Below, in pieces: positions 1 to 8,245 of a DNA stretch of 45,809 nt. The position numbers and the translations under genes are program-made. This DNA comes from Planctomycetota bacterium (lineage in GTDB: Bacteria; Planctomycetota; Phycisphaerae; Sedimentisphaerales; Anaerobacaceae), in NCBI GenBank assembly GCA_025459125.1, contig JALORE010000010.1:1-45809 (forward strand), read 5' to 3'. Every line of letters starts with the position of its first letter. Position 1 is the first letter of the stretch. Under the pieces are notes generated by a model. It was not told the origin of the DNA, searched no databases, and was given only the letters and a program-made list of their open reading frames with translations.

Positions 1-2
1 AG

Positions 3-668
3 GGTGCGGCACAGAAGAACACGGAGGAGGAAGGCTTTGTGCCTCTGTTCCCGAAGGACGGCGTCGTGAAGGACTGGCTGGTGCGGAGTTGGAGCGACGT
101 CAACAAGCCCGCCGATCCCCGGACCACCTGGGTGGTCAAGGACGGCATTCTCCACGGCGGCGAGCCGCGTGGGAGCTGGCTGCTGAGCAAACAGGAATAC
201 GGCGACTTTGTCCTGAGATTCGATTTCAAGCTGGGCCCGACCGGCAACAGCGGCTGCGCCCTGCGGGCGCCACTGTTCGGCGATCCCGCTTTCGATGGCT
301 TGGAGCTGCAGATGGCCGACTACCGGTACAACACGCAGGCCAAGGATTCCGAGCTCACCGGCGGCCTCTACCGGGCGATCGCGCCGCGCCAACAGGTCTA
401 TAAGCCGACGGAATGGAACTCGTACGTGGTGACCCTCCAGGGCGCGCGTCTGCACATCGTGCTCAATGGCACGGTCATCCACGATCTGAACCTGGACGAG
501 CAGAACCAGAAGGTCCTCCGGCACAATGGACAGCCGTGCCCACCCGTGAAGGATCGGCCGCGCAAGGGACATATCGGCTTCCAGGAACTCAGCCGCGGCG
601 CCGAGCACGTGCAGATCCGCAACGCGCGGATCAAGGTGCTGGACCCGCCGGCCGCCGGGAAGAAGTGA
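3..668 (+). CDS. DUF1080 (3-keto-disaccharide hydrolase-like) protein, 5' partial
   Basis: The frame is open from the left edge of the window to a stop at 666-668, so the start and any signal peptide lie outside. A GTG at 39 is an internal valine in a well-conserved stretch and is unlikely to be the start. The translation matches the DUF1080 / 3-keto-disaccharide hydrolase jelly-roll (concanavalin-like) family: an early GFVPLFPKDG segment, then W-V-KDGILHGG, a central GPTGNSGCALRAP strand pair, the GLELQMAD strand and the C-terminal KGHIGFQELSRGAEHVQIRN strand typical of the fold's end. Planctomycetes carry many secreted copies, thought to act on glycans; the substrate cannot be read here. 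About 221 residues are visible, close to one complete domain. The gene converges with the minus-strand gene ending at 681. Confidence 0.85.
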   Translation, partial: GAAQKNTEEEGFVPLFPKDGVVKDWLVRSWSDVNKPADPRTTWVVKDGILHGGEPRGSWLLSKQEYGDFVLRFDFKLGPTGNSGCALRAPLFGDPAFDGLELQMADYRYNTQAKDSELTGGLYRAIAPRQQVYKPTEWNSYVVTLQGARLHIVLNGTVIHDLNLDEQNQKVLRHNGQPCPPVKDRPRKGHIGFQELSRGAEHVQIRNARIKVLDPPAAGKK

Positions 669-680
669 ACCGCCCGGATA

Positions 681-1718
681 TCACACACCCCAGCCCAGTT
701 TGTCCTTTTGCCGCAGGTAGAACCGCCCGAGCAGGTGACCGGCAATCCATAGAGAATACAGGTAGCCCGCGTAGAAGAAGACCCGGGGCAAACCCCAGCG
801 GCTTGCGTTCCAGTGGAATGCCCCCGCGGACGCCAGCAACAGGGTCAGTCTGCCCAGCAAACCGAGATAAGCCGGCAACGTGGCAACGATCGAGCGAACG
901 ATCAGTACCGGATTGAACGCTTCTCTCCCATCGCACAGGGTACAGGCCAGCACCAGTGTGGGCAGGACGAACACCCCCAGACCGGCAAGAGCCCAGAAGC
1001 GCAGTGTCATCCCCCATAGGGCGCCGCCAATGAGGGCCGGGACAAAGCACAAGATCACCGCACCGCCCAATAGCAACAGTTGCACGAGCGGATTCAGGCG
1101 GATGGGCCAGTACCAGGTTGCGACCATGGGAGCACGCGTTTCGCCCTGGGTACTGTCCAAGATGCACAATTCAAAATAGAGTACCGCATAGCTTACGATC
1201 ACGTAGTACCAGGGCAACGCCAGTGATACCAGCAACACCGTACCGCGCACGTCACCCCGGAAGACCGGGCCCAGCCCGCTCATGAGCAGGTGCAGCAAAG
1301 ACAAGCCGAAGGCCATGGGCAACGTGTGAACGAGACCGTCGAGGTTCAGGGGGTATTGGAGGACATCAATCAGGCGGGCCCGTGACACGGGAACCGGCTC
1401 AGGTTTCTCAGGGACCGCCACGCCGGAGTCGGCAGGGGCCGGGCCCTGGGTTTCGCAGTAGAATGCGATCTTCTCACGCGCATGCCGGTCCGGCTCGGAG
1501 GGATCGCGCACCAGTTCCAGCGGCCGGCCGGCCTGGGAGGTGTGGCGCGACATCGGATGGGGCTGGGCGGGAGGGTCCATCGGGTCCGCCGGCGGAACCT
1601 GACCGACCTGCGGGACCTGCGTCATCTGCCGGCACAAGGGACACCGGCTCGTCCTTCCCGCCTGGGCCGCGCCGATACTCAGCCATTCCCGACAGTGCTC
1701 GCACCGGAAGCGGATCAT
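681..1718 (-). CDS. Zinc-ribbon-headed multi-spanning membrane protein
   Basis: This 345-residue protein starts MIRFRCEHCREWL; an ATG four codons upstream (1730) is also possible, but the later Met better fits proteins of this kind. A CxxC pair (CEHC) followed by CPLC about 20 residues on forms a small zinc ribbon. A Pro-rich, charged linker follows (to about residue 125). The remainder has five to six hydrophobic segments, for example LLVSLALPWYYVIVSYAVLY, LLLLGGAVILCFVPALIGGA and FWALAGLGVFVLPTLVLACT, so it sits in the inner membrane with the ribbon probably cytoplasmic. The arrangement (ribbon, linker, YIP1/DUF4013-like membrane domain) is common in planctomycetes but has no assigned function. 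It converges with the DUF1080 gene and has no close partner on its own strand. Confidence 0.7.
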   Translation of the reverse strand: MIRFRCEHCREWLSIGAAQAGRTSRCPLCRQMTQVPQVGQVPPADPMDPPAQPHPMSRHTSQAGRPLELVRDPSEPDRHAREKIAFYCETQGPAPADSGVAVPEKPEPVPVSRARLIDVLQYPLNLDGLVHTLPMAFGLSLLHLLMSGLGPVFRGDVRGTVLLVSLALPWYYVIVSYAVLYFELCILDSTQGETRAPMVATWYWPIRLNPLVQLLLLGGAVILCFVPALIGGALWGMTLRFWALAGLGVFVLPTLVLACTLCDGREAFNPVLIVRSIVATLPAYLGLLGRLTLLLASAGAFHWNASRWGLPRVFFYAGYLYSLWIAGHLLGRFYLRQKDKLGWGV

Positions 1719-1902
1719 GGACCTGAGCATACCGGGCCCGTCCCGCCGCCGTCAACCTGCACCTGGCCCCGTTCCGGGCAGACACGCGTTCGGTCATGGA
1801 GCACCGCAACTCGATGAAGACGGGGCGTGCCACACACCCGGCCAGGCTGAGGCCCTGCCTTGCATGTATGGTGCGTGTCACACATCATTCAACCACCCGG
1901 CA

Positions 1903-2034
1903 GGGTGGCAGCGGCAAGCGGAGCCGGGACGCCAAACGCGATTCATCGCGTCTGCAAACCCTCATCGGAGCGTGCCGATGGTGGCTGCGGCTGTCCCACG
2001 GGCCATCGGCAAGCTGCGCTTGCCGCTGCCACCC
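1903..2034. repeat. Dispersed palindromic repeat, copy 1 (perfect 18-bp arms)
   Basis: Perfect inverted arms (GGGTGGCAGCGGCAAGCG at 1903-1920 and its complement at 2017-2034) enclose 96 bp. The reverse complement of the right-hand 44 bases matches the start of the copy at 44928-45022 almost base for base, including CAGCTTGCCGATGGCCCGTG. The element lies in the gap 1719-2311, for which no gene is supported: open frames there overlap each other and resemble no family. The rest of the gap holds only GC-rich sequence. Confidence 0.75.
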
Positions 2035-2311
2035 ATACTTGGGCCTGGAATGCAGGAAAAGGCTACGCCCCACTCTTACAGGGCCGGGCGCGCTTTACAC
2101 ATCATGCAACGGTGGCAGAACCGATACGACCCCCGGCGCTGGGTTGTCGCACGGGGGTTTGGAAAGAAAGTAAACATGATAACCATCCGGGCTTTGACAC
2201 CCGTGTCCCTGTGGCTTCGTGCCTCCCCGGCACTCGGCCTGGTTAGTAATAGATACGAAGGGTCTCATAATAAGTGCGGAGCAAACCGAGAAATTCAGGC
2301 ATTCCGCGCGC

Positions 2312-3028
2312 CTACCGGGATACGACCTCGGTTTCGCGGTCGCGCAGCAGGTCGATCATCTCCCCGGGTGTGTCGGCCGCGGTGAGTCGGGAGACGAAGC
2401 TGCTGTCGTAGAGCATCCGGCACAGGCGGGCCAACAGGTGCAAGTGATAGCGGTCGTCCTGCGAAGCCGTCAGGAAGAACAGGCTCGTCAGGCGGCCGTC
2501 CGGGGCACCGAACACGATCCCCTGCGTCGTGCGCCCGACCGCCAGGATCGGCTCGGCAATCGCATACGGTAGCGGCCGGCGCGGGTGCGGAATCGCGATC
2601 CCGCCTTCCATCGCCGTGCTGCACAGCTCCTCGCGGTGAAGGACCGCCTCCATAAGCTCCTGGGTATTGAGGACCAGGCCGGTCTTCTCGGCGAGGACCA
2701 CCAGCTCGCGCAACGTGCTGTCCTTCGTGCGGGAGCCCAGGTGGGTCGTGACCGCCTCGGGCCGCAGCAACGGGGTGACAATCATGTCGTCCAGCTCCGC
2801 CGCGCGCTGCTGGGTCATGCCCGCATCGACTTCGGCCAAGTGCTCGTCGCTCATGCCGCCGACCCGCTGCTGGAGCCATTCCGTGATCTCGGCGCGGTTG
2901 AAACGGAAATGCCCGCCGACCTTCTGGCAGGGAATCTCCCCGCGCCGGGCCATGCGCTCAACGCGCCGCGCATCCGCGCCCAGCATCCGCGCCACGTCTT
3001 GAATGTTCAGGCTCTGGTATTGCGTCAT
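2312..3028 (-). CDS. Excisionase/MerR-type HTH fused to PTS EIIA (PtsN-like) domain
   Basis: The 238-residue protein starts at the ATG at 3028 (MTQYQSLNIQ); the frame runs 65 codons further upstream but through repeat DNA. Residues 6-55 form an excisionase-type winged helix (NIQDVARMLGADARRVERM, then IPCQKVGGHFRFNRAEITEWL), a DNA-binding fold. From about residue 80 a PTS EIIA type-2 domain follows; GIAIPHPR places the phosphorylatable histidine at residue 148, as in PtsN. A sugar-transport role is unlikely because no EIIB or EIIC is visible in the window. The simplest reading is a DNA-binding regulator whose activity is set by phosphoryl transfer from HPr; EI, HPr and a free EIIA are encoded near 34-36.6 kb. 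DNA target and phosphorylation are inferred. Confidence 0.85.
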   Translation of the reverse strand: MTQYQSLNIQDVARMLGADARRVERMARRGEIPCQKVGGHFRFNRAEITEWLQQRVGGMSDEHLAEVDAGMTQQRAAELDDMIVTPLLRPEAVTTHLGSRTKDSTLRELVVLAEKTGLVLNTQELMEAVLHREELCSTAMEGGIAIPHPRRPLPYAIAEPILAVGRTTQGIVFGAPDGRLTSLFFLTASQDDRYHLHLLARLCRMLYDSSFVSRLTAADTPGEMIDLLRDRETEVVSR

Positions 3029-3126
3029 ACCCGGTAGTCTATCCGCCGAGGCCCGACGCCGCAATCCCTTCTGCGCCGACGGCTTCCGTGCTTCCGCGTG
3101 CTCCGGTCCAACAAACGCCATGACTC

Positions 3127-3226
3127 CGGGTGGCATCGTCAAGCCCGTCAGGGCTTGGCGATGGTCCAGCGCGTAAGCCATCCGCCCGCGCCAAGCTCCG
3201 CAGGCTCCGTTGGACGATGCCACCCG
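3127..3226. repeat. 100-bp palindromic repeat, TGGCATCGTC family
   Basis: Perfect 14-bp inverted ends (CGGGTGGCATCGTC at 3127-3140; complement at 3213-3226) enclose 72 bp with an inner hairpin (AAGCCcgtcaGGGCTT). The right end directly abuts the kinase remnant that follows. Related pieces occur at 39128-39160 and at about 44793 (TTGGCATCGTCCAGGCC), so this is a dispersed family. Confidence 0.75.
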
Positions 3227-3835
3227 CTACTTTCAGATGATCGGCGTGCCGGAGTACATGAGTCCCGAGCAGGCCCAGATGAGCGGGCTGGATATCGACA
3301 CGCGAACGGACATCTACTCGCTCGGCGTCCTGCTCTATGAGCTGCTGACCGGCGCGACGCCCTCCGCCAGCTCGACGCTGCGCGACGCCAGTTACGCCGA
3401 GATGCAGCGGATCATCCGGGAAACCGATCCGCTGAAACCGTCCACCAAGATCCGCACGCTGGGCCGGAGGTCGCCGCCAACGCCCACTTTCTGTTCGCGC
3501 GGATCTACCTGGAGGGCGACCCCAACGATCCCCGGATCGCCGGCAAGGCCCAGATTCATCTGCAACAGGGCGAGCGGTTGATGCCCAAGACCGCGGAGGC
3601 CTATCTCCTGCGGGCGATGACCGTACCACGGCGGCGGTTTGTGGATCTATGACGTTCAGAAAAAGGACGCGTCCAAAGTCCTGGACGGCGCCTACGCGTG
3701 GTGCGCCTGGTCCGACCCGCAACGCAGCCGAATGGCGATGGAAAAGGTCTACGCCCAGTGGCACCACGAGATCTGGGTCACCGACCGGCCGGTCGGCACA
3801 CTCCCGGCGGTTTCGCGCAGGCACGTAGCCCCAAA
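3227..3835 (+). pseudogene. Remnant of a Ser/Thr kinase-TPR-PD40 multidomain protein
   Basis: Three pieces in three frames follow one another. At 3227-3460 is a kinase C-lobe fragment: [12 protein letters not shown] (activation segment end), [19 protein letters not shown] (subdomain IX) and [11 protein letters not shown]-like sequence; the ATP-binding N-lobe, HRD and DFG motifs are missing. At about 3464-3620 another frame reads [18 protein letters not shown] and [19 protein letters not shown], a TPR-like fragment. At about 3621-3800 a third frame reads GGGLWIYDVQKKDASKVLDG and HHEIWVTD, a beta-propeller (PD40/TolB-like) piece. Planctomycete kinases often carry such C-terminal modules, so I infer one large gene collapsed by internal deletions and frameshifts. 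No intact product can be made. The upstream junction is the 100-bp palindrome. Confidence 0.8.
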
Positions 3836-3988
3836 CAGGTAGTTGATATCGGTGGCAAAAAGCATGGGCCGGTGAGCCTCTTGATTTCGGCAACAGCCTC
3901 ACCAGCCCGGACCTGCCCACGGCGCTCGGTTTGCGCGCTCGGAGACAGGACCCACGAATTCCACCGCAAACCGGAGGGGACGGCAAGC

Positions 3989-5010
3989 ATGAGGACGACG
4001 ATCATGAGCGTCAGGAGAACATGGCAGATGACAGCACTGGCAGGGCTGACCCTCGCGTCGGCCTGGACGGGACAGGCATAGGGGACTTCATCCTTGGGAC
4101 CCCGCAGAACCTGGGCCCGCAAGTCAACAGCTCCGATTTCGAGTATGATCCAGCCGTCTAGGCCGATGGTCTGGAGCTGTATTTCCAATCCCCGCGTCCC
4201 GGCCGCTGCGGGCAGGCCGATCTCTGCGTCACCACCCGGGTGACGGCCCAGGACCAATGGCAGGCCGCCCAGAACCTCGGGCCGCTGTTCAATACGAGCG
4301 CCAGCGAATACGGGCCCAGCCTCTCCGCGGATCGTCTGACGTTGTACTTCACTTCCAACCGCCCCGGCGGTGTCGGTGGACATGACCTGTACGTAACGAC
4401 GCGTGAGAGCCGCCAGGGACCCTGGGGCAAACCGGTGAACCTCGGGGCGGTCGTCAACAGTGAATTCGACGAGGTCAACCCGAGCATCTCCCGCGACGGA
4501 CTGGCTCTGTGTTTCTCCGACGTCGAGACCAGCACCGTCGTTGCCCGCCCCGGCGGCCTGGGCGACACCGACGTCTGGGTGACGACGCGCGCCAGCCTCT
4601 CCGCTCCCTGGGGTCCGCCGGTGAATCTCGGCGCGCCCGTGAACGGCGGAGGGGCCGATGGCTCGCCGGAGATCTCCGACGACGGCCTGCTGCTGTTCGT
4701 CAACCGCTGGCTCCTCGGCAGCGCGTCCGGTGCCCTGATGACCGAGCTGCGCAGCGGCGGCAGAGTCGGCGCGACGCTTGCTTCGCTGGCCGTCATCACA
4801 GATGGTAACTGGCACCGGGTTGCTTTTGTGTGGGATGGGGGCAATCGAACGCTGTACGCGGACGATGCTCCTGTTGCCACCGACGTGCAGGATGGCCTCC
4901 AGCGGGCGTACGGCGACCTGCTCATCGGGGCCGGTCCCGGCCTCACGGCCGGCGCTCTCCACGGGCCGGCCCTCTTCTCGTTCAACAATTCGTACAAAGA
5001 CCAAGACGGA
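3989..5010 (+). pseudogene. Secreted PD40 beta-propeller / LamG protein, inactivated
   Basis: An ATG at 3989 behind GGAGGGG encodes a 30-residue signal peptide (TALAGLTLASAWTGQA), but that frame stops at TAG 4079-4081. The mature part continues in another frame from about 4075 (LGTPQNLGPQVNSSDFEYDP), meets an in-frame TAG at 4159-4161 where the repeat pattern expects a serine (TCG), and then runs open to 5095. Repeated units (PSLSADRLTLYFTSNRPGG, then LGAVVNSEFDEVNPSISRDG) are WD40-like PD40 blades. Near 4740-4960 the sequence switches to a LamG / concanavalin-like segment (NWHRVAFVWDGGNRTLYADD) that lacks its last strands and fades into repeat DNA. The frameshift, nonsense codon and truncation mark a dead gene; a sequencing error could explain one lesion but hardly all. 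A shortened product from an internal start cannot be excluded. Confidence 0.75.
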
Positions 5011-5041
5011 AGCGTGGCGAGATCGGGTGGCCGCACCAGGG

Positions 5042-5072
5042 AAGATCGCCAGGTTCGCGCTTTGGCGATCTT
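5042..5072. repeat. Palindrome of the GAAGATCG family
   Basis: AAGATCGCCA (5042-5051) and TGGCGATCTT (5063-5072) form a 10-bp perfect stem with an 11-base loop. It is a variant of the element 40 bp downstream and of the cluster at 39498-39631. Confidence 0.6.
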
Positions 5073-5108
5073 GGAACCAGAGGATCGCCGATATTGAGCC
5101 AAAATCGC

Positions 5109-5150
5109 GAAGATCGTCAAGATCGCCGAGGTTTCTCGTTGACGATCTTC
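5109..5150. repeat. Palindrome of the GAAGATCG family; possible bidirectional terminator
   Basis: GAAGATCGTCAA (5109-5120) and TTGACGATCTTC (5139-5150) form a 12-bp perfect stem. It lies just beyond the stop of rho (5175, minus strand) and after the plus-strand pseudogene, a place suited to a shared terminator. There is no clear T-run, so a terminator role is only a guess. Confidence 0.6.
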
Positions 5151-5174
5151 AACGACCCTCGCTCTCCGGGCACT

Positions 5175-6305
5175 TCAGTACGCCGGCTGGCCGCCGCGCG
5201 ACATAGCGTCGAGGAACTGTTCGTTCGTCGGGTACTTGCGGAGCAGCTTGAAGAGGGCCTCCATGGCGTCCCGCGGTTGGTAATTGGCAATGACGCGCCG
5301 CAGCGTGACCAGACCCTTCATATGCTGCGGGCTGTAGAGCTTGGCCTCTTTGCGAGTGCCGCTGGCCGGGATGTTGATAGCTGGGAAGATCCGCAGCTCG
5401 GCCAGTTGCCGATCGAGCACCAGTTCGCTGTTGCCCGTGCCCTTGAACTCCTCGAAAATCATCTGGTCCATCTTGGAGCCGGTATCGACCAGGCACGTGG
5501 CGACGATCGTGACGGAGCCGCCGTCCTCGATGTTGCGGGCCAGTCCGAACAGGCGGCGCGGAATCTCGAGGATGCCCGCCTCCAGGCCGCCGGTCATGGT
5601 GGGACGGGAGGATTCGCCGCCGCGCCGCGGCCGGCTGTTGAACGCCCGGCCGACCCGCGTCAGGCTGTCGATCATCAGAACGACCTCGTGGCCGCACTCC
5701 AACTCCGTCTGCACGTGGGCCAGCATCAGCTCGGCCAACTCGCAATGCTCCTCGGCCACGTGGTCGCTGGTGCTCGCCACCACCTCGACCCCCTCGCAAC
5801 TGCGGCGAAAATGCGTCACCTCTTCCGGCCGCTCATCGATCAGCAGCACGACGATCCGGGCATCCGGGGAATCGTGCAGGATCGCGTGCGACATCTGTTC
5901 CAGCAGAACCGTCTTGCCCGCCTTGGGCGGCGAGACGATCAACTGCCGCGTGCCCTTGCCGATGGGCGACATCAGGTCCACGATCCGCATGCTCTCCTGC
6001 TTGCAGGCGCCGAGGTTGAACCGCTCGAAGGGATCGACCGCCACCAGATCGCTGAAACGCGGGCGCGCGCGGAACGCCTCCGGCCGCAGGCCCCCGACCG
6101 TATCGACGGAGACCAGCACCCGTTTCCCCTTCTTCTCGTCCACCTGCCCGACGACCATGGCCCCTTCGACCAGTCCAAAACGACGGACCAAGTCGGGCGA
6201 AACCGACGCCATCTTCGGCCCGGGACGATAGGAACGGTCCCCCGTCCGCAAGGAGTACTGGTCCTTGTTGATGCGTTTCAAGATTCCCGTAGTTGTTTCG
6301 CTCAT
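5175..6305 (-). CDS. rho: Transcription termination factor Rho (short form)
   Basis: Rho is the hexameric RNA-dependent ATPase that ends transcription at unstructured RNA. The protein is 376 residues. The Walker A motif SPPKAGKT lies at about 125-132, followed by VLLIDERPEEVTHF, the Walker B region VVLMIDSLTRVGRA and the block DTGSKMDQMIFEEFKGTGN with the R-loop and arginine-finger region. RPTMTGGLEAG and IPASGTRKEAKLYSP are typical Rho C-terminal landmarks. Compared with the 419-residue E. coli protein, Walker A is about 50 residues earlier: the N-terminal helical Rho_N domain is missing while the RNA-binding cold-shock-like domain (about residues 20-90) seems to be present. The ATG at 6305 follows AGGGAAGG, so the short N-terminus looks genuine. 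The gene appears monocistronic; its 3' flank holds the 5109-5150 palindrome. Confidence 0.95.
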   Translation of the reverse strand: MSETTTGILKRINKDQYSLRTGDRSYRPGPKMASVSPDLVRRFGLVEGAMVVGQVDEKKGKRVLVSVDTVGGLRPEAFRARPRFSDLVAVDPFERFNLGACKQESMRIVDLMSPIGKGTRQLIVSPPKAGKTVLLEQMSHAILHDSPDARIVVLLIDERPEEVTHFRRSCEGVEVVASTSDHVAEEHCELAELMLAHVQTELECGHEVVLMIDSLTRVGRAFNSRPRRGGESSRPTMTGGLEAGILEIPRRLFGLARNIEDGGSVTIVATCLVDTGSKMDQMIFEEFKGTGNSELVLDRQLAELRIFPAINIPASGTRKEAKLYSPQHMKGLVTLRRVIANYQPRDAMEALFKLLRKYPTNEQFLDAMSRGGQPAY

Positions 6306-6862
6306 CGAAGACCTTCCCTGGGAAAAAAGGGGCCCGACGCGATGGACTGCGTTGGGGGGCCCGATTACATTCCAGACACATGTGGTCGGCCCTTATCATA
6401 CCACAGTCTTCGCCCCTGGCAACCCCCTTCAGGCAATTTGCGCCAGGAATATGCAGGGCCCTGGTCGTGTGCTCATAAGAGCATCATCGTTGGTAGTGAC
6501 GCCGTCAGGCGTTGTCCTCAAGGGTTTGAAGTGTGAAGTATGACGTGTAAAGCAAGAACGCGGATGCCTCGGCGCCAGCGTTTTCCGTCTTAAAACTTCA
6601 GACTTGAAACTTCACACTACTTCTTCTATGCCCATACGGGCACACTACGAACCCAACCCTCGCCGCGTTCGCCGGAAATCCCGGCTTCGGGCGGTGCGGA
6701 ACCGCGCAAACGCGGGACTGCCCACAGGGTAGCCCACGCCGTCCACTCATCCATCCGCTGGCCCAAGCCGCGTTTCGGGGATTCCCCAGTCATCGTTCCC
6801 GATGACAACAGCGTAAGCTTCGTCGAAACCGCCCCCATTCGAGGAGGACCACGCGGCGACGA
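6306..6862. other. Intergenic stretch without a supported gene
   Basis: Between rho and the CPBP gene I see no convincing coding sequence. Around 6530-6615 there is a loose inverted repeat (AGTGTGAAGT on the left, ACTTCACACT on the right). A short minus-strand open frame at 6626-6838 resembles no protein and is rich in Arg, Gly and Trp, as expected of chance frames in GC-rich DNA. The rho promoter must lie at the left end. Confidence 0.4.
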
Positions 6863-8161
6863 TCAGTATTCCCCGCCTTCCAGCTCTTTGAGTCCCTCCT
6901 CGGCGGCGATCCTGGCCCAATCGATGGCCGAGTACACCCGCAGGACCTCGTTGAAGGCATCCCGGCTCCCGGCGTAATCGCCCAGATCCCGATAGGCATC
7001 GGCCTTGGTGAGAGCCGCATTGGCGCAGGACTCCGGCTGATCCGGATACGTGGAGAGGACGCGATTCGCCTGCACGATCGCTCGGCGCGGGTCCCTCAAA
7101 TAGACGCGATAGATCATGGCGATGCCGTCGCGGGCCTGGGCGCACGCCTGCCGATCATTGGGAAACCAGGCGCAGACCGCTTCCATTGCACGGATTTCCT
7201 GTTTCCACAGGTGCAGCCCTTTGCTTCCCCATCTTTCGATCGCATGGAGTCTCTGTGCCTCTCCGTTGGCCTGCTTCTCGATAGGCACGAGGGTCGTGCT
7301 CATCCAGGCAGGCGGTTGTTCTGCTTGCTCCCATGTCCGGGCCGCCGTGTGGCTGTTGAGGATCATCAACACCAGGATGGGCCCGGCGAACAGGAGATTG
7401 TGCAGGCTGTGCAGGGCGATCGGCGCCCAGAGGGTCCTGCGCCATTCATATATGCCCACCAGGACAATCCCCAGAAAGAACACGACGACAAGGTCGCGGA
7501 CTTCGGCATAGGGCGACTGGTAGTGGATGAGGGCAAACACGGCGGCCTGAATCGCGACGGCCAACAGAGGCGCCATCCACCGCTGCAGGGCGTTGTACAG
7601 GAAGCCACGGAAGAACAGCTCTTCCGCCAGCGGGCCCAGAGTGAACATGGGGACCAGCAGAAGGTACAAACGCGGCTCATTGGGCGCGTTCCGCAGAGGC
7701 GCCAGCGCGGCTCCGAATTCCGTGGTCGTCCCCAGAAGGTGCGTCAGGACCGCTATGAGTGCCATCTCTGCGACCAGGACACCGATGAGCAGAGGGACGG
7801 CAACGATGAACTCCAGGGCCACGCGCCCCACGCGCGGCCAATGCAGCATCCGCTCCCGCCATGTCACCGCCAGGGGGAGAACCGCCATGAAGAAAAACAT
7901 CGCCGGCCAGAGGAGCATGCTCACCGTGAGAAGGCCGGCCCGCCCCTCCATTCTGCCGAGCACAAGAAACACACCCTTGAAGGCGGCCAGCACGACCAGA
8001 CCGGCACAGCAGAGTTGCAGCGACCACGGCGTCCGGATGAACGTATCCAGGCGTCTGACTCGCCCCGGTCCCGCACCGGAAAGGGCGGGACAGGGTTCTG
8101 TTGGGACATCGCCCGTGGGCTCCGTCGAATGTTGCGGTTTCCCTTCTTCCTGCATTCTCAT
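6863..8161 (-). CDS. CPBP-family intramembrane metalloprotease with C-terminal TPR-like tail
   Basis: A 432-residue protein. After a charged N-terminus (1-45) come about eight hydrophobic segments to about residue 275. The CPBP (CAAX protease / Abi) signature is present: EELFFRGFLYNAL (glutamate pair plus arginine), then ALIHYQSP and LHSLHNLL supplying the metal-binding histidines. These enzymes cleave within membranes; roles range from prenyl-protein processing to bacteriocin immunity, and the substrate here is unknown. Residues about 310-432 are soluble and helical with TPR-like pairs (AIVQANRVLSTYP, AALTKADAYRDLGDYAGSRD), an unusual addition that may recruit partners. It lies 84 bp downstream of the membrane gene at 8246-9034 on the same strand, so the two are probably cotranscribed. 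Confidence 0.85.
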   Translation of the reverse strand: MRMQEEGKPQHSTEPTGDVPTEPCPALSGAGPGRVRRLDTFIRTPWSLQLCCAGLVVLAAFKGVFLVLGRMEGRAGLLTVSMLLWPAMFFFMAVLPLAVTWRERMLHWPRVGRVALEFIVAVPLLIGVLVAEMALIAVLTHLLGTTTEFGAALAPLRNAPNEPRLYLLLVPMFTLGPLAEELFFRGFLYNALQRWMAPLLAVAIQAAVFALIHYQSPYAEVRDLVVVFFLGIVLVGIYEWRRTLWAPIALHSLHNLLFAGPILVLMILNSHTAARTWEQAEQPPAWMSTTLVPIEKQANGEAQRLHAIERWGSKGLHLWKQEIRAMEAVCAWFPNDRQACAQARDGIAMIYRVYLRDPRRAIVQANRVLSTYPDQPESCANAALTKADAYRDLGDYAGSRDAFNEVLRVYSAIDWARIAAEEGLKELEGGEY

Positions 8162-8245
8162 CTCCGCATATCAGACAAGGGCCGCGTTCGCCTGTGCGGC
8201 GCGGGCCCGATCGTGACTGTTGATCGCCTCCCACCACTTCCACGG

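Noticed and set aside
1796-2385. Overlapping plus-strand open frames as a gene
   Set aside because: Several frames overlap across a palindromic repeat, none with a start signal, a domain or consistent codon use.
3778-5004. 408-codon open frame on the minus strand
   Set aside because: It is opposite the PD40-LamG pseudogene; the plus strand shows recognisable repeats, the minus strand only Arg/Ala/Gly-rich text.
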